64,000 nt of DNA from Mumia sp. ZJ1417 (GTDB lineage Bacteria > Actinomycetota > Actinomycetes > Propionibacteriales > Nocardioidaceae): positions 1,364,001-1,428,000 of the forward strand of contig NZ_CP059901.1 in the NCBI RefSeq assembly GCF_014127285.1. Reading direction: 5' to 3'. Shown here piece after piece: positions 46,234-55,128 of the stretch. Under the pieces are notes generated by a model, which saw only the letters and a program-made list of their open reading frames with translations, had not been told where the DNA came from and did not search any database. How positions within the stretch are numbered: position 1 is the first letter of the stretch; each line of letters opens with the position of its first letter. The translations under genes and the position numbers were made by a program.

Positions 46234-48069
46234 ATGGCCAACGCCCCGACACCCGAGCAGATGAAAGTCGTCGACTCGCGTGCAAAAAACGTCGGCGAGC
46301 TGTTCTACGCCCGTGTCCGTGAGACCCCGAACCGTGAGGCTTACCGCCACCCTGTCGGCGAGAACTGGAGGTCGCTGACCTGGGGTGAGACCGGTGAGAT
46401 CGTGTCGCGCATCGCGGCGGGCCTCATCTCGCTGGGCATCGAGCCGGAGCAGCGCGTGGCGATCGCGTCCGGCACGCGCTATGAGTGGATCCTGAGCGAT
46501 CTGGCGATCATGGCCGCAGGTGCGGCGACCACCACGGTCTACCCGACCACCGCTGCCGCCGACGTCGCCTACATCCTCGCGGACTCTGGCAGCCGCATCG
46601 TGTTCGCCGAGGATGCGACGCAGCTGGCCAAGCTCCAGGAGAAGCGCAGCGAGCTCCCCGACGTCATCAAGGTCGTGCTGTTCGACGGTGACGGTGACGG
46701 TGACTGGGTGCTGTCGCTCGGCGAGGTCGAGGAGCTCGGGGCCAAGCTCTTGGCCGAGCAGCCGACCGTCGTCGCTGACCGCGTTGCTGCCATCGACTCC
46801 GAGCACCTCGCCACCCTGATCTACACCTCCGGCACGACGGGTCGTCCGAAGGGCGTCCGGCTGACGCACGACTCGTGGACGTACGAGGGCGCAGCTGTTG
46901 CCGCGGGTGGATACCTGAACATCGACGACCTCCAGTACCTCTGGCTGCCGATGGCGCACTCCTTCGGCAAGGTCCTGCTCTCGACCCAGCTGCGCGTGGG
47001 CTTCGCGACCGCGATCGACGGACGCATCCCCAAGATCGTCGACAACCTGGCCGTCGTGAAGCCGACGTTCATGGGCGCGGCGCCGCGCATCTTCGAGAAG
47101 GCCTACGGCCGCATCGTCGGCATGATGGAGGAGGAGGGCGGCGTCAAGCTCAAGCTCTTCACCTGGGCCACCAAGGTCGCCGCGCAGGTCAAGCAGCTCG
47201 AGCGCGAGGGCAAGCCTGTCCCGGCGGGCCTCAACCTCCAGCACAAGATCGGCGACAAGCTCGTCCTCTCCAAGGTGCGCGAGCGCTTCGGCGGACGCAT
47301 CCGCTTCTTCATCTCCGGTGCCTCGGCGCTGTCCCAGGAGGTCGCGGAGTGGTTCGAGGCTGCCGGCATCCTCATCCTCGAGGGCTACGGGCTGACCGAG
47401 AGCGCCGCGGGTTCGTTCGTCAACCACCCAGACCATTACAAGCTCGGCACGGTCGGACTGCCGATGCCCGGCACCGAGGTCAAGATCGCCGACGACGGCG
47501 AGATCCTCATCAAGGGTCCGGGTGTCATGCAGGGCTACCACAACCTCGAGAGCGAGTCGGCGTCCGCGATCATCGACGGCGGCTGGTTGGCGACCGGTGA
47601 CATCGGTGAGATCGACGCCGACGGGTTCCTGAAGATCACCGATCGCAAGAAGGACCTCTTCAAGACGTCGGGCGGCAAGTACGTCGCACCGTCGTACGTC
47701 GAGGGCATCTTTAAGGGCGTCTGCCCGCTGGCGAGCCAGATGGTCGTCTACGGCAACAACCGCAACTTCGTCTCGGCGCTGATCACGATCGATCCCGACG
47801 CCGCGACGCTGTTCGCCGACAACCACGGGCTCGCGGGCAAGTCTTACGCGGAGGTCGTCTCGTCGCCGCAGATGCAGACGGCGATCGAGGGCTACGTCGA
47901 CCAGCTGAACTCCAAGCTCAACCGCTGGGAGACGGTGAAGAAGTGGGTCGTGCTCGACCACGACCTGACCGTCGAGGAGGGCGAGCTGACGCCGAGCCTC
48001 AAGCTCAAGCGCAAGTACGTCGAGGACAAGTTCAAGGACACCCTCGACGGCTTCTACGCCGACGCCTGA
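46234..48069 (+). CDS. Long-chain fatty-acid-CoA ligase (FadD15-like AMP-binding enzyme)
   Basis: This 611-residue ANL-family enzyme activates fatty acid with ATP and CoA. It shows the P-loop LIYTSGTTGRPKGVRLTH, the A5 region EGYGLTESAAGSF, and the A8 block DGGWLATGDIGEIDADGFLKITDRKKDLFKTSGGKYVAPSYVE. The length and the C-terminal TVEEGELTPSLKLKRKYVEDKF match the FadD15/ACSL branch. A TACGAT -10-like hexamer is at 46169. The stop is followed by a strong convergent hairpin. Confidence 0.93.
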   Translation: MANAPTPEQMKVVDSRAKNVGELFYARVRETPNREAYRHPVGENWRSLTWGETGEIVSRIAAGLISLGIEPEQRVAIASGTRYEWILSDLAIMAAGAATTTVYPTTAAADVAYILADSGSRIVFAEDATQLAKLQEKRSELPDVIKVVLFDGDGDGDWVLSLGEVEELGAKLLAEQPTVVADRVAAIDSEHLATLIYTSGTTGRPKGVRLTHDSWTYEGAAVAAGGYLNIDDLQYLWLPMAHSFGKVLLSTQLRVGFATAIDGRIPKIVDNLAVVKPTFMGAAPRIFEKAYGRIVGMMEEEGGVKLKLFTWATKVAAQVKQLEREGKPVPAGLNLQHKIGDKLVLSKVRERFGGRIRFFISGASALSQEVAEWFEAAGILILEGYGLTESAAGSFVNHPDHYKLGTVGLPMPGTEVKIADDGEILIKGPGVMQGYHNLESESASAIIDGGWLATGDIGEIDADGFLKITDRKKDLFKTSGGKYVAPSYVEGIFKGVCPLASQMVVYGNNRNFVSALITIDPDAATLFADNHGLAGKSYAEVVSSPQMQTAIEGYVDQLNSKLNRWETVKKWVVLDHDLTVEEGELTPSLKLKRKYVEDKFKDTLDGFYADA

Positions 48070-48082
48070 TCCGAGCGCGTCC

Positions 48083-48117
48083 GGAGGGGTCGTACCGCAA
48101 GGCGGTGCGGCCCTTCC
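48083..48117. terminator. Bidirectional hairpin terminator between the acyl-CoA ligase gene and hemW
   Basis: A 15-bp stem (48083-48097 with 48103-48117, loop CAAGG) contains three G-U pairs in the plus-strand RNA. It lies between convergent genes, so it probably ends both messages. Confidence 0.75.
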
Positions 48118-48123
48118 GTCGTT

Positions 48124-49356
48124 CTACGGCAGGAGGCGGCGTACGACGACGTCGGCGAGGAGGCGACCCTGCAGCGTCAGGACGAGCCGGCCGGCGTCCG
48201 CGAGCGGTGCGGCCTGGACGAGTTCCTCGGAGACCAGCGCCGGTACGGCCGCCCGCCCGGCGTCGTCCAACCTCTCGATCGGCATGCCGTCGCGCAGGCG
48301 TGACTCCAGCAGAACCTGCTCCACCCGTCGCGTCTCGGCATCGAGGATCTCGCGTCCGTGCCCGGGAGAGACGCCGTCAGCGAGCCGCTTCGCGTACGCC
48401 GCGGGGTGCTTGACGTTCCACCAGCGGGTGCCGGCGACGTGGCTGTGCGCCCCGGGACCGAAGCCCCACCAGTCTGCGCCCGTCCAGTAGAGCTCGTTGT
48501 GGCAGCATCGGGCCGCCTCGTCGCGCGCCCAGTTGGACAGCTCGTACCAGCCGAGCCCGGCGCAGCCGAGCCGCTGGTCGGCCGCCGCGTACATGTCGGC
48601 CATCAGGTCGTCGTCCGGCGCGGCGATCTCCCCGCGTGCCACTCGCCGAGCGAGCGCCGTGCCCTCCTCGACGATCAGCGCGTACGCACTCACGTGGTCC
48701 GGATCGAGCGCGAGCGCCGTGTCGAGCGAGCGCTCCCAGTCCGCGAGCGACTCGCCTGGCGTGCCGTAGATGAGGTCGACGCTGACCTGTGCGAACCCGG
48801 CCTCGCGGGCCCACCGGACGACGTCGGGCATCCGTGCCGGGTCGTGGGTGCGGTCGAGGGTGGCGAGGACGTGCGGGACCGCGGACTGCATCCCGTACGA
48901 GATCCGGGTGAAGCCGCGCGAGCGCAGCGTCGCGAGCGACTCCGGCGTCACGCTGTCTGGATTGGCCTCGGTCGTGGCCTCGTAGCCGTCGGCGAGCCCG
49001 AACGTCTTGTCGAGGCCCTCGAGGATGCGGCCCAGGTCGTCGGACGAGAGCAGTGTGGGCGTCCCGCCGCCGACGAACACCGTCTCCACCCGGGGGAGCG
49101 GGCGGTCGGCGCGCTCCAGGACCCGCGCCGCGAGGTCGATCTCGGCCAGCACGGTGTCGGCGTACGAGTCGTGTGAGGCGCCAGGCCCGAGCTCGGACGA
49201 CGTGTACGTGTTGAAGTCGCAGTAGCCGCAGCGGGTCACGCAGAACGGGACGTGCACGTACGCCGCGAACGGCGCCGCTCCGAGCGCCTGCAGCGAGGAG
49301 GAGGGGAGGGCGCCGTCGGTGGGGACAGCTTCACCCTCAGGCAACGTCGACGGCAT
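48124..49356 (-). CDS. hemW: Radical SAM HemW heme chaperone family
   Basis: This 410-residue protein has the radical-SAM cluster motif Cys39-x3-Cys43-x2-Cys46 (FCVTRCGYCDF), the GGGTPTLL SAM motif and the HemW C-terminal domain (YEISNWAR-type: YELSNWARDEAARCCHNELYWTGADWWGFGPGAHSH). HemW passes heme to acceptor proteins and is distinct from the true oxygen-independent coproporphyrinogen oxidase HemN, which has an extra Cys in the motif. It converges with the acyl-CoA ligase gene and diverges from the GntR gene. Confidence 0.95.
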   Translation of the reverse strand: MPSTLPEGEAVPTDGALPSSSLQALGAAPFAAYVHVPFCVTRCGYCDFNTYTSSELGPGASHDSYADTVLAEIDLAARVLERADRPLPRVETVFVGGGTPTLLSSDDLGRILEGLDKTFGLADGYEATTEANPDSVTPESLATLRSRGFTRISYGMQSAVPHVLATLDRTHDPARMPDVVRWAREAGFAQVSVDLIYGTPGESLADWERSLDTALALDPDHVSAYALIVEEGTALARRVARGEIAAPDDDLMADMYAAADQRLGCAGLGWYELSNWARDEAARCCHNELYWTGADWWGFGPGAHSHVAGTRWWNVKHPAAYAKRLADGVSPGHGREILDAETRRVEQVLLESRLRDGMPIERLDDAGRAAVPALVSEELVQAAPLADAGRLVLTLQGRLLADVVVRRLLP

Positions 49357-49412
49357 GCGTCCAGTGTCTCAGGGCGCCGCCAACGACCCTTGCGGCCGGA
49401 GCTGCTGCGGCC

Positions 49413-49434
49413 TATAGTGCTATTCAAGTAGCAC
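49413..49434 (+). promoter_or_regulatory. GntR-type operator/promoter for the ABC exporter operon
   Basis: A TATAGT -10-like element (49413-49418) is overlapped by the inverted repeat GTGCTA-N6-TAGCAC (49417-49434). AGGAG follows at 49438, 6 bp before the ATG. The position over the start site implies repression by the GntR protein encoded next. Confidence 0.72.
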
Positions 49435-49448
49435 ATTAGGAGTATCCG

Positions 49449-49841
49449 ATGATCGAGTTCCACCTGGACTCCCGCTCGGGGGTCTCGGCCTACCTTCAGC
49501 TCGTGCAGCAGGTGCGCCGCGCCCTGCGGCTCGGCCTGCTCGCCGAGGGCGACCAGCTCCCGACCGTGAAGGACGTCGCCCACCAGCTGGCGATCAACCC
49601 CAACACCGTCCTGAAGGCCTACCGTGACCTCGAGCGCGACGGCCTCGTCGCGCCGCGGCCCGGTGTCGGCACCTTCGTCACCCGGACCCTCACCGACAAC
49701 ACGCTCGCGGCACACGGACCCCTCCGTACGGACCTGCAGCGCTGGCTCGCCAAGGCCCGCCGTGCCGGCCTCGACGACGAGAGCATCGAGGCGCTGTTCA
49801 CGACCACCTTTCGCGCCGCCTCCGAGGAGGACATCGCATGA
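49449..49841 (+). CDS. GntR family regulator, YtrA subfamily
   Basis: This 130-residue protein is one winged HTH (ISAYLQLVQQVRRALRLGLLAEGDQLPTVKDVAHQLAINPNTVLKAYRDLERDGLVAPRPGVGTFV) plus a short C-terminal helix pair, the compact YtrA form. YtrA members typically repress a following ABC transporter. The stop overlaps the ATPase start (ATGA), which confirms the operon. The palindrome at 49417-49434 is its likely operator. Confidence 0.95.
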   Translation: MIEFHLDSRSGVSAYLQLVQQVRRALRLGLLAEGDQLPTVKDVAHQLAINPNTVLKAYRDLERDGLVAPRPGVGTFVTRTLTDNTLAAHGPLRTDLQRWLAKARRAGLDDESIEALFTTTFRAASEEDIA

Positions 49842-50737
49842 CCACCGCACTGAGGACGCATGAGCTCGGCAAGAGATACGGCCGAAATCGGCAATGGGCC
49901 CTGAAGGACTGCACCCTCGAGCTCCCGACCGGTCGCGTGGTCGGTCTGGTCGGCCCGAACGGTGCCGGCAAGAGCACGCTCCTCGGTCTGGCGGCCGGGA
50001 TGCTGGTGCCCACCGCAGGGCGGGTCGAGGTCCTGGGGGAGGACCCGTCGTCGGGTGCCGACCATCTCGCGCGCGTCGGCTACGTGAGTCAGGACACTCC
50101 GACCTACCGGGGGATGAGTATCGCCGATCACCTTCGCCTCGGCGCGAAGCTCAACCCGCGATGGGACCACGGGCTGGTCCACGAGCGGATCGCCCGGCTC
50201 GGTCTCGACGCCCGGCGCCGTACCGGCACGCTGTCGGGCGGCCAGCGTGCCCAGATCGCGCTCACGTTGGCGATCGGCAAGCGACCGGAGCTGCTGATCT
50301 TGGACGAGCCGGTCGCCGCTCTCGACCCGCTGGCCCGTCGCGAGTTCATGCAGGACCTCATGGAGGCGGTCGCCGAGCACGACCTCACGGTCGTGCTCTC
50401 GTCGCACCTCGTCTCCGACCTCGAACGTGCCTGCGACTTCCTGGTGGTGCTCGTGGACTCGGAGGTCCGGGTCGCCGGCGACCTCGACGACCTGCTCGCC
50501 TCGCACCGCCGCATGACCGGGGCTCGGCGCCCATCCGACGCGGCGCCTGCCGGACATCACGTGGTGACGGCGAGCCACACCGAGCGGCAGAGCACGTTCG
50601 TGGTCCGCACAGACGGGCCGCTGATCGACCCGTCATGGGACGCGACCCCGTTGGGGCTCGAAGATCTCGTTCTCGCCTATCTGCGCAATGACGCCTCGTA
50701 CAAGCGCCCGCGCCCGACCGTGGAGGTAGTCCGATGA
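49838..50737 (+). CDS. ABC transporter ATPase (YtrB-like exporter)
   Basis: This 299-residue protein has Walker A GPNGAGKST, the signature LSGGQRAQIA, and Walker B LLILDEPVAALDP, with a H-loop SSHL. After about residue 230 it has a non-canonical tail (LASHRRMTGARRPSD...). It is paired with the following membrane protein. The ATG overlaps the regulator stop. YtrA-controlled ABC pairs commonly respond to cell-wall-active peptides, but the substrate here is unknown. Confidence 0.95.
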   Translation: MTTALRTHELGKRYGRNRQWALKDCTLELPTGRVVGLVGPNGAGKSTLLGLAAGMLVPTAGRVEVLGEDPSSGADHLARVGYVSQDTPTYRGMSIADHLRLGAKLNPRWDHGLVHERIARLGLDARRRTGTLSGGQRAQIALTLAIGKRPELLILDEPVAALDPLARREFMQDLMEAVAEHDLTVVLSSHLVSDLERACDFLVVLVDSEVRVAGDLDDLLASHRRMTGARRPSDAAPAGHHVVTASHTERQSTFVVRTDGPLIDPSWDATPLGLEDLVLAYLRNDASYKRPRPTVEVVR

Positions 50738-51780
50738 TCTGGCTGACCTGGCGCCAGATGCGCCCCCAGGCCGTGCCGACGGCGCTCGGCGTCGCCCTGC
50801 TGCTCGCCGCGCTCGCGGCCACCGGCCCGAGTCTGGGCGACGCGGCCGAGAGCAGCTCGTTCCTGGACGGAGTGACCTCCGACGGACTCAAGGTCACGCT
50901 CTACTACGCAGGCATCGCGGCGGCGTACGCGCTGCCAGCCGTGGTCGGCGCCTTCTGGGGTGCGCCGATGGTCGCGCGCGAGCTCGAGACGCGGACCCAC
51001 CGGCTCGCGTGGAGCCAGTCGGTCACCCGTACGCGCTGGCTGGCCACGAAGCTCGGCCTCACCGCGCTAGTCACCGCTGCCGTCGCCGGTGTGCTCGCGT
51101 GGGGTGTGACCTGGTGGGCCGGTCCCATCGACCGCGCGGTCACCGCCGGAGATCGGACGGACGTGTTCGCCGTCGCCCGGATCGAGCCGGCGCTGTTCGG
51201 GGCGCGGGGGAGCGTACCGATCGGCTACGCGCTGCTGGCGCTCGCGATCGGTGTGCTCGCCGGCCTCGTGATCCGGCGGACCGTCCCGGCGATGGCGGTG
51301 ACCCTCGTGCTGATCGTCGCCGCCCAGGTGCTGGTCCCCGCGGTGCTGCGTGCCCACCTGGCCGAACCTGAGACCACTGCGACCTCCATCACCGACGAGA
51401 ACCTCGTCGGGCTGTTGGTCGGTGGGGCCGAGGGGCCTGGTGACGAGATCACCAGCGTGGAGGAGATCCAGGTCAGCACCGAAGGGACGGGTGAGTGGGA
51501 GCTCTCCAACGTCACGGTCGACGCCGACGGAACGACGCTGGCGACCCTGCCGAAGTGGGTCGTCGACTGCGGCGGGCCGCCGCCGGGTGAGAGCGCCAAG
51601 GCGGGCGCTCGGGAGGCGTGCTTCGAACGGCTCACGGCCGACGGCTACCAACAGCAGGTCACGTCGTACCCGTCCAGCGCCTTCTGGACGCTGCAGTGGC
51701 GCGAGACGGCGCTGCTCCTCGTGCTGGCGCTCGGCCTCGGTGGGTTGTGCTTCTGGCGGGTCCGAGGGGACGTGCCGTAG
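50734..51780 (+). CDS. ABC exporter membrane subunit
   Basis: This 348-residue protein has six or so hydrophobic segments, two at the start, then around 60-85, 110-130, 150-170 and 320-345, with a large external loop (about 190-310) rich in charged residues. The architecture is that of ABC-2 type permeases of the YtrC/YtrD sort. Its start overlaps the ATPase stop. The stop at 51780 is followed at once by four tandem 17-bp REP units. Confidence 0.88.
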   Translation: MIWLTWRQMRPQAVPTALGVALLLAALAATGPSLGDAAESSSFLDGVTSDGLKVTLYYAGIAAAYALPAVVGAFWGAPMVARELETRTHRLAWSQSVTRTRWLATKLGLTALVTAAVAGVLAWGVTWWAGPIDRAVTAGDRTDVFAVARIEPALFGARGSVPIGYALLALAIGVLAGLVIRRTVPAMAVTLVLIVAAQVLVPAVLRAHLAEPETTATSITDENLVGLLVGGAEGPGDEITSVEEIQVSTEGTGEWELSNVTVDADGTTLATLPKWVVDCGGPPPGESAKAGAREACFERLTADGYQQQVTSYPSSAFWTLQWRETALLLVLALGLGGLCFWRVRGDVP

Positions 51781-51781
51781 A

Positions 51782-51849
51782 GGTTTCGACAGGCTCAAGG
51801 TTTCGACAGGCTCAAGGTTTCGACAGGCTCAAGGTTTCGACAGGCTCAA
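51782..51849. repeat. Four exact 17-bp tandem copies of the REP-like element
   Basis: GGTTTCGACAGGCTCAA is repeated head-to-tail at 51782, 51799, 51816 and 51833 with no spacer. It is the reverse complement of the 19-bp element found after leuS at 33955-34100. The last unit overlaps the first codons of the convergent DUF3097 gene's stop region. Confidence 0.95.
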
Positions 51850-52703
51850 CCAGCGGTGGGTTGCGTGACGAAGTCGATGAGCTCCTCGACCCGACCGAGC
51901 AGCGCAGGCTCGAGGTCGGCGTAAGAGGAGACCGTACCGAGGATCCGCTTCCAGGCGTGCGCGATGTCGGCCTGGTTGCGGTGCGGCCAGCCCAGCGCCT
52001 GGCAGATGCCGTGCTTCCACGACATCGTCCGCGGGATCATCGGCCACTTCGCCAGCCCGAGGCGGTCCGGCTTCACGGACTGCCAGATGTCGACGTAGGG
52101 GTGGCCGACGACCAGCACGTGCTCCTTGTACGGGCCGCGCAGCACCGAGGCGGCGATCCGTGACTCCTTCGACCCGGGGACGAGGTGGTCCACGAGCACG
52201 CCGAGGCGGCGCCCGTGCCCCGGCTTGAACTGCGCGACCACCGACGGGAGGTCGTCGACGCCTTCGAGGTACTCGACGGCGACACCCTCGATCCGCAGGT
52301 CGTCCCCCCACACCTTCTCGACGAGCTCGGCGTCGTGTCGCCCCTCGACATAGATCCGGCTTGCCCGGGCGATCCGGGCCTTCGCGTCGTGGACGGCGAC
52401 GGACCCCGAGGCGGTGTGGGTGGGGCGGGCGGGGGCGGCGGCACGGACGGGCGCCTTGAGGATCACGGGCTTGCCCTCCAGCAGGAAGCCCGGGCCGAGA
52501 GGGAACGTACGGCGCTTGCCGCGGCGGTCCTCGAGCTCGACCGTGCCGAGGTCGCGGTCGGTACGGGTGACCGCGCCGCAGAAGTCGGTCTGGACCTCCT
52601 CGAGCACCATCCCGACCTCCGCCTCCCGCTCGGTGGAGCGTCCGCGCTTGGGGACGCGCCAGTCGCCGGAGAGGACGTCGGAGCCGTAGCGGTCGTGAGT
52701 CAC
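51846..52703 (-). CDS. DUF3097 family protein
   Basis: This protein of about 285 residues has an N-terminal RYGSDVLSGDWRVPKRG segment, typical of this actinobacterial family, followed by a Toprim-like stretch (RIYVEGRHDAELVEKVWGDDLRIEGVAVEYLEGVDDLPSVV). The function is unknown; a nucleic-acid role is suggested by the Toprim resemblance only. GTG at 52701-52703 is preferred because homologous sequence begins there; a GTG three codons earlier is also possible. It is divergent from hrcA. Confidence 0.88.
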   Translation of the reverse strand: MTHDRYGSDVLSGDWRVPKRGRSTEREAEVGMVLEEVQTDFCGAVTRTDRDLGTVELEDRRGKRRTFPLGPGFLLEGKPVILKAPVRAAAPARPTHTASGSVAVHDAKARIARASRIYVEGRHDAELVEKVWGDDLRIEGVAVEYLEGVDDLPSVVAQFKPGHGRRLGVLVDHLVPGSKESRIAASVLRGPYKEHVLVVGHPYVDIWQSVKPDRLGLAKWPMIPRTMSWKHGICQALGWPHRNQADIAHAWKRILGTVSSYADLEPALLGRVEELIDFVTQPTAG

Positions 52704-52784
52704 GAGGAGCACGGTAGTCGAGGCGGCGGGTCCACCAGGGCGGCACACGCCGCCGGGGCGCCACGCGCGGCTGGCCTTGCTGGC

Positions 52785-52815
52785 TAGACTGGCACTCACG
52801 GCACACGAGTGCCAG
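52785..52815. promoter_or_regulatory. CIRCE element with overlapping -10 before hrcA
   Basis: CTGGCACTC-N9-GAGTGCCAG (52789-52815) is a CIRCE-type dyad, with a symmetric change at the position where the consensus has A/T (GCACTC...GAGTGC is kept). TAGACT at 52785-52790 is a plausible -10. HrcA made from this operon would bind here and repress the hrcA-dnaJ operon. Confidence 0.85.
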
Positions 52816-52837
52816 ACGTGCGAGAAGGGACGAGGCG

Positions 52838-53866
52838 GTGGAGGTCGTGCTCGACGAACGCAAGCTCGCGGTCCTGCGCGCCATCGTCGAGGACTACGTG
52901 GCGACGCGGGAGCCTGTGGGCTCCAAGACGCTGGTCGACCGGCATCAGCTCGGGGTCTCGCCGGCGACCGTCCGCAACGACATGGCGGTGCTCGAGGAGC
53001 AGGGCTTCATCGCCCAGCCCCACACCAGCGCAGGTCGCATCCCGACCGACAAGGGCTATCGGCTCTTCGTGGACCGGCTCGCCTCCGTACGACGCCTGAG
53101 CATCCCTGAGCGGCGGGCGATCGAGTCCTTCCTCGACGGGGCCGTCGACGTGGACGACGTGGTGCAGCGCAGCGTGAGGCTCCTGTCGCAGCTCACCCAC
53201 CAGGTCGCTCTCGTGCAGTACCCGACGCTCACCCGCTCCACGGTGCGTCATGTCGAGCTCGTCCCGATGGACCGCGGCCGCATCCTCCTCGTGCTGATCA
53301 CGAGCTCGGGCCGCGTCGACCAGCGCATCATCGAGCTGCCCGAGGAGCCCGGCGAGCATCTGCTCGGCGAGCTGCGCGGCAAGCTCATCGCGGCCGCCGT
53401 CGGCCAGCGGCTGCCCGACGCGTCAGCGACCGTCGCCGACCTCATCACGGCCTTCCGACCCGAGGAGCGGCCGATCGTGACCGCTGTCGTCGCGACGATG
53501 ACGCGCGCCTTCTCCGACGAGCGCTCCGACGAGCGGGTCGCGGTCGGCGGTGCCGCCAACCTCGCGCGCTTCGGGGCCGACTTCGACACCTCGATCAAGC
53601 CGGTGCTCGAGGCGCTTGAGGAGCACGTGGTGCTGCTCAAGCTCCTCGGCGAGGCCACCTCTCCGAGCATGCTCACCGTACGGATCGGCGCCGAGGTGCC
53701 GTACGAGGAGCTGTCGGCGACCTCGGTCGTCGCGACGGCGTACGGCAGCACCGACGAGCCGCTGGCCACCCTCGGCGTCGTCGGACCCACCCGCATGGAC
53801 TATCCGGGCACGATGGCGGCCGTGCGTGCCGTCGCCCGGTACGTCGGCCAGACCCTCAGCGATTGA
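52838..53866 (+). CDS. hrcA: Heat-inducible transcription repressor HrcA
   Basis: This 342-residue protein has the winged HTH ([52 protein letters not shown]), a GAF-like domain with [16 protein letters not shown] and the C-terminal [15 protein letters not shown]. It binds CIRCE and represses heat-shock genes until GroE is titrated away. The GTG start lies 22 bp after CIRCE. dnaJ begins 16 bp after its stop. Confidence 0.97.
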   Translation: MEVVLDERKLAVLRAIVEDYVATREPVGSKTLVDRHQLGVSPATVRNDMAVLEEQGFIAQPHTSAGRIPTDKGYRLFVDRLASVRRLSIPERRAIESFLDGAVDVDDVVQRSVRLLSQLTHQVALVQYPTLTRSTVRHVELVPMDRGRILLVLITSSGRVDQRIIELPEEPGEHLLGELRGKLIAAAVGQRLPDASATVADLITAFRPEERPIVTAVVATMTRAFSDERSDERVAVGGAANLARFGADFDTSIKPVLEALEEHVVLLKLLGEATSPSMLTVRIGAEVPYEELSATSVVATAYGSTDEPLATLGVVGPTRMDYPGTMAAVRAVARYVGQTLSD

Positions 53867-53882
53867 GAACAGACAAGGACGC

Positions 53883-55031
53883 ATGAGCCAGGACTACTAC
53901 GGGACCCTCGGTGTGAATCGCGATGCGACACCCGAGGAGATCAAGAAGGCATACCGCAAGCTCGCACGCAGCCTGCACCCCGACGTCAACCCCGACCCGG
54001 AGGCACAGGAGCGGTTCAAGACGGTCACCGTCGCGTACGAGGTGCTGTCCGACCCCGAGAAGCGTGCCTTCTACGACCGCGGCGGCGACCCGCTCGGCAG
54101 CGCGGGTGGCGGCGGCGGCTTCGGCGCGGGGTTCTCGTTCAGCGACATCATGGACGCGTTCTTCGGCCAGCAGACCCAGCGCGGTCCGCGCGGCCGGACG
54201 CGTCGCGGCAACGACGCGCTGATCCGCATCGCGGTGCCGTTGGCCGACGCCGCCTTCGGCACCACCCGCGAGCTCAAGGTCGACACGGCCGTCGTGTGCG
54301 GCACGTGCCACGGCAACGGTTCGGCCGACGGCGCGGATCCGGTCACCTGCCAGACCTGTCAGGGCCACGGAGAGGTGCAGCACGTGCAGCGCTCCTTCCT
54401 CGGCGACATCCGTACGGCGCGCCCGTGCCCGACCTGCGGGGGCTTCGGCTCGGTCATCGTCAACCCGTGCGAGGAGTGCTCCGGCGACGGCCGGGTGCGC
54501 GCGCGCCGCACGCTCACCATCAAGGTGCCCCCGGGCGTCGACTCCGGGACGCGCATCCAGCTCACCGGCGAGGGCGAGGTCGGCCCGGGCGGTGGGCCCG
54601 CCGCCGACCTGTACGTCGAGATCGAGGTCGAGCCGCACCAGGTGTTCACCCGCTCCGACGACGACCTCTACTGCGACGTACGGGTGCCGATGACCGCGGC
54701 GGCGCTCGGCACGCAGATCGACCTGCCGACGCTCGAGGCTGACGCCGACGTCGAGGGCGCGGAGCCCACGATCGGCTTCGACATCGCGGCGGGCACCCAG
54801 TCCGGCGAAACGGTGACGATCCGGGGCCGCGGGGTTCCGCACCTACGCGGTGTCGGGCGTGGCGACCTCAAGGTCCGCATGGTCGTCGAGACGCCCACCA
54901 AGCTCGATGAGGCACAGCGAGACCTCCTCACGAAGCTAGCCGTCGAGCGTGGCGAGGAGCGGGTCGAGGCGGAGTTCGCTGCACCCCATCGCGGCAGTGT
55001 CTTCGGCCGGATCCGGGACGCGTTCCGCTGA
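53883..55031 (+). CDS. dnaJ: Chaperone protein DnaJ
   Basis: This 382-residue type I J-protein has a J domain with HPD at residues 32-34, a Gly-rich linker ([12 protein letters not shown]), four CxxCxGxG zinc repeats (CGTCHGNG at 139, [24 protein letters not shown]) and two C-terminal substrate domains. It stimulates DnaK and holds unfolded clients. The ATG at 53883 is 16 bp after hrcA, so CIRCE/HrcA probably controls it. This is the hrcA-linked DnaJ common in actinobacteria. Confidence 0.97.
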   Translation: MSQDYYGTLGVNRDATPEEIKKAYRKLARSLHPDVNPDPEAQERFKTVTVAYEVLSDPEKRAFYDRGGDPLGSAGGGGGFGAGFSFSDIMDAFFGQQTQRGPRGRTRRGNDALIRIAVPLADAAFGTTRELKVDTAVVCGTCHGNGSADGADPVTCQTCQGHGEVQHVQRSFLGDIRTARPCPTCGGFGSVIVNPCEECSGDGRVRARRTLTIKVPPGVDSGTRIQLTGEGEVGPGGGPAADLYVEIEVEPHQVFTRSDDDLYCDVRVPMTAAALGTQIDLPTLEADADVEGAEPTIGFDIAAGTQSGETVTIRGRGVPHLRGVGRGDLKVRMVVETPTKLDEAQRDLLTKLAVERGEERVEAEFAAPHRGSVFGRIRDAFR

Positions 55032-55128
55032 GGCCAGGAGGATTCGTGGTCGCACGGGGGCCGGTGGCCCGCATACCATGGTCGAGTCCCGACCGAGCGA
55101 AGGAGAACTGCCCCCGACGGGGGTGCCG

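Noticed and set aside
48124-49356. Coproporphyrinogen III dehydrogenase (HemN)
   Set aside because: The cluster motif and the C-terminal domain are those of HemW, a heme chaperone.
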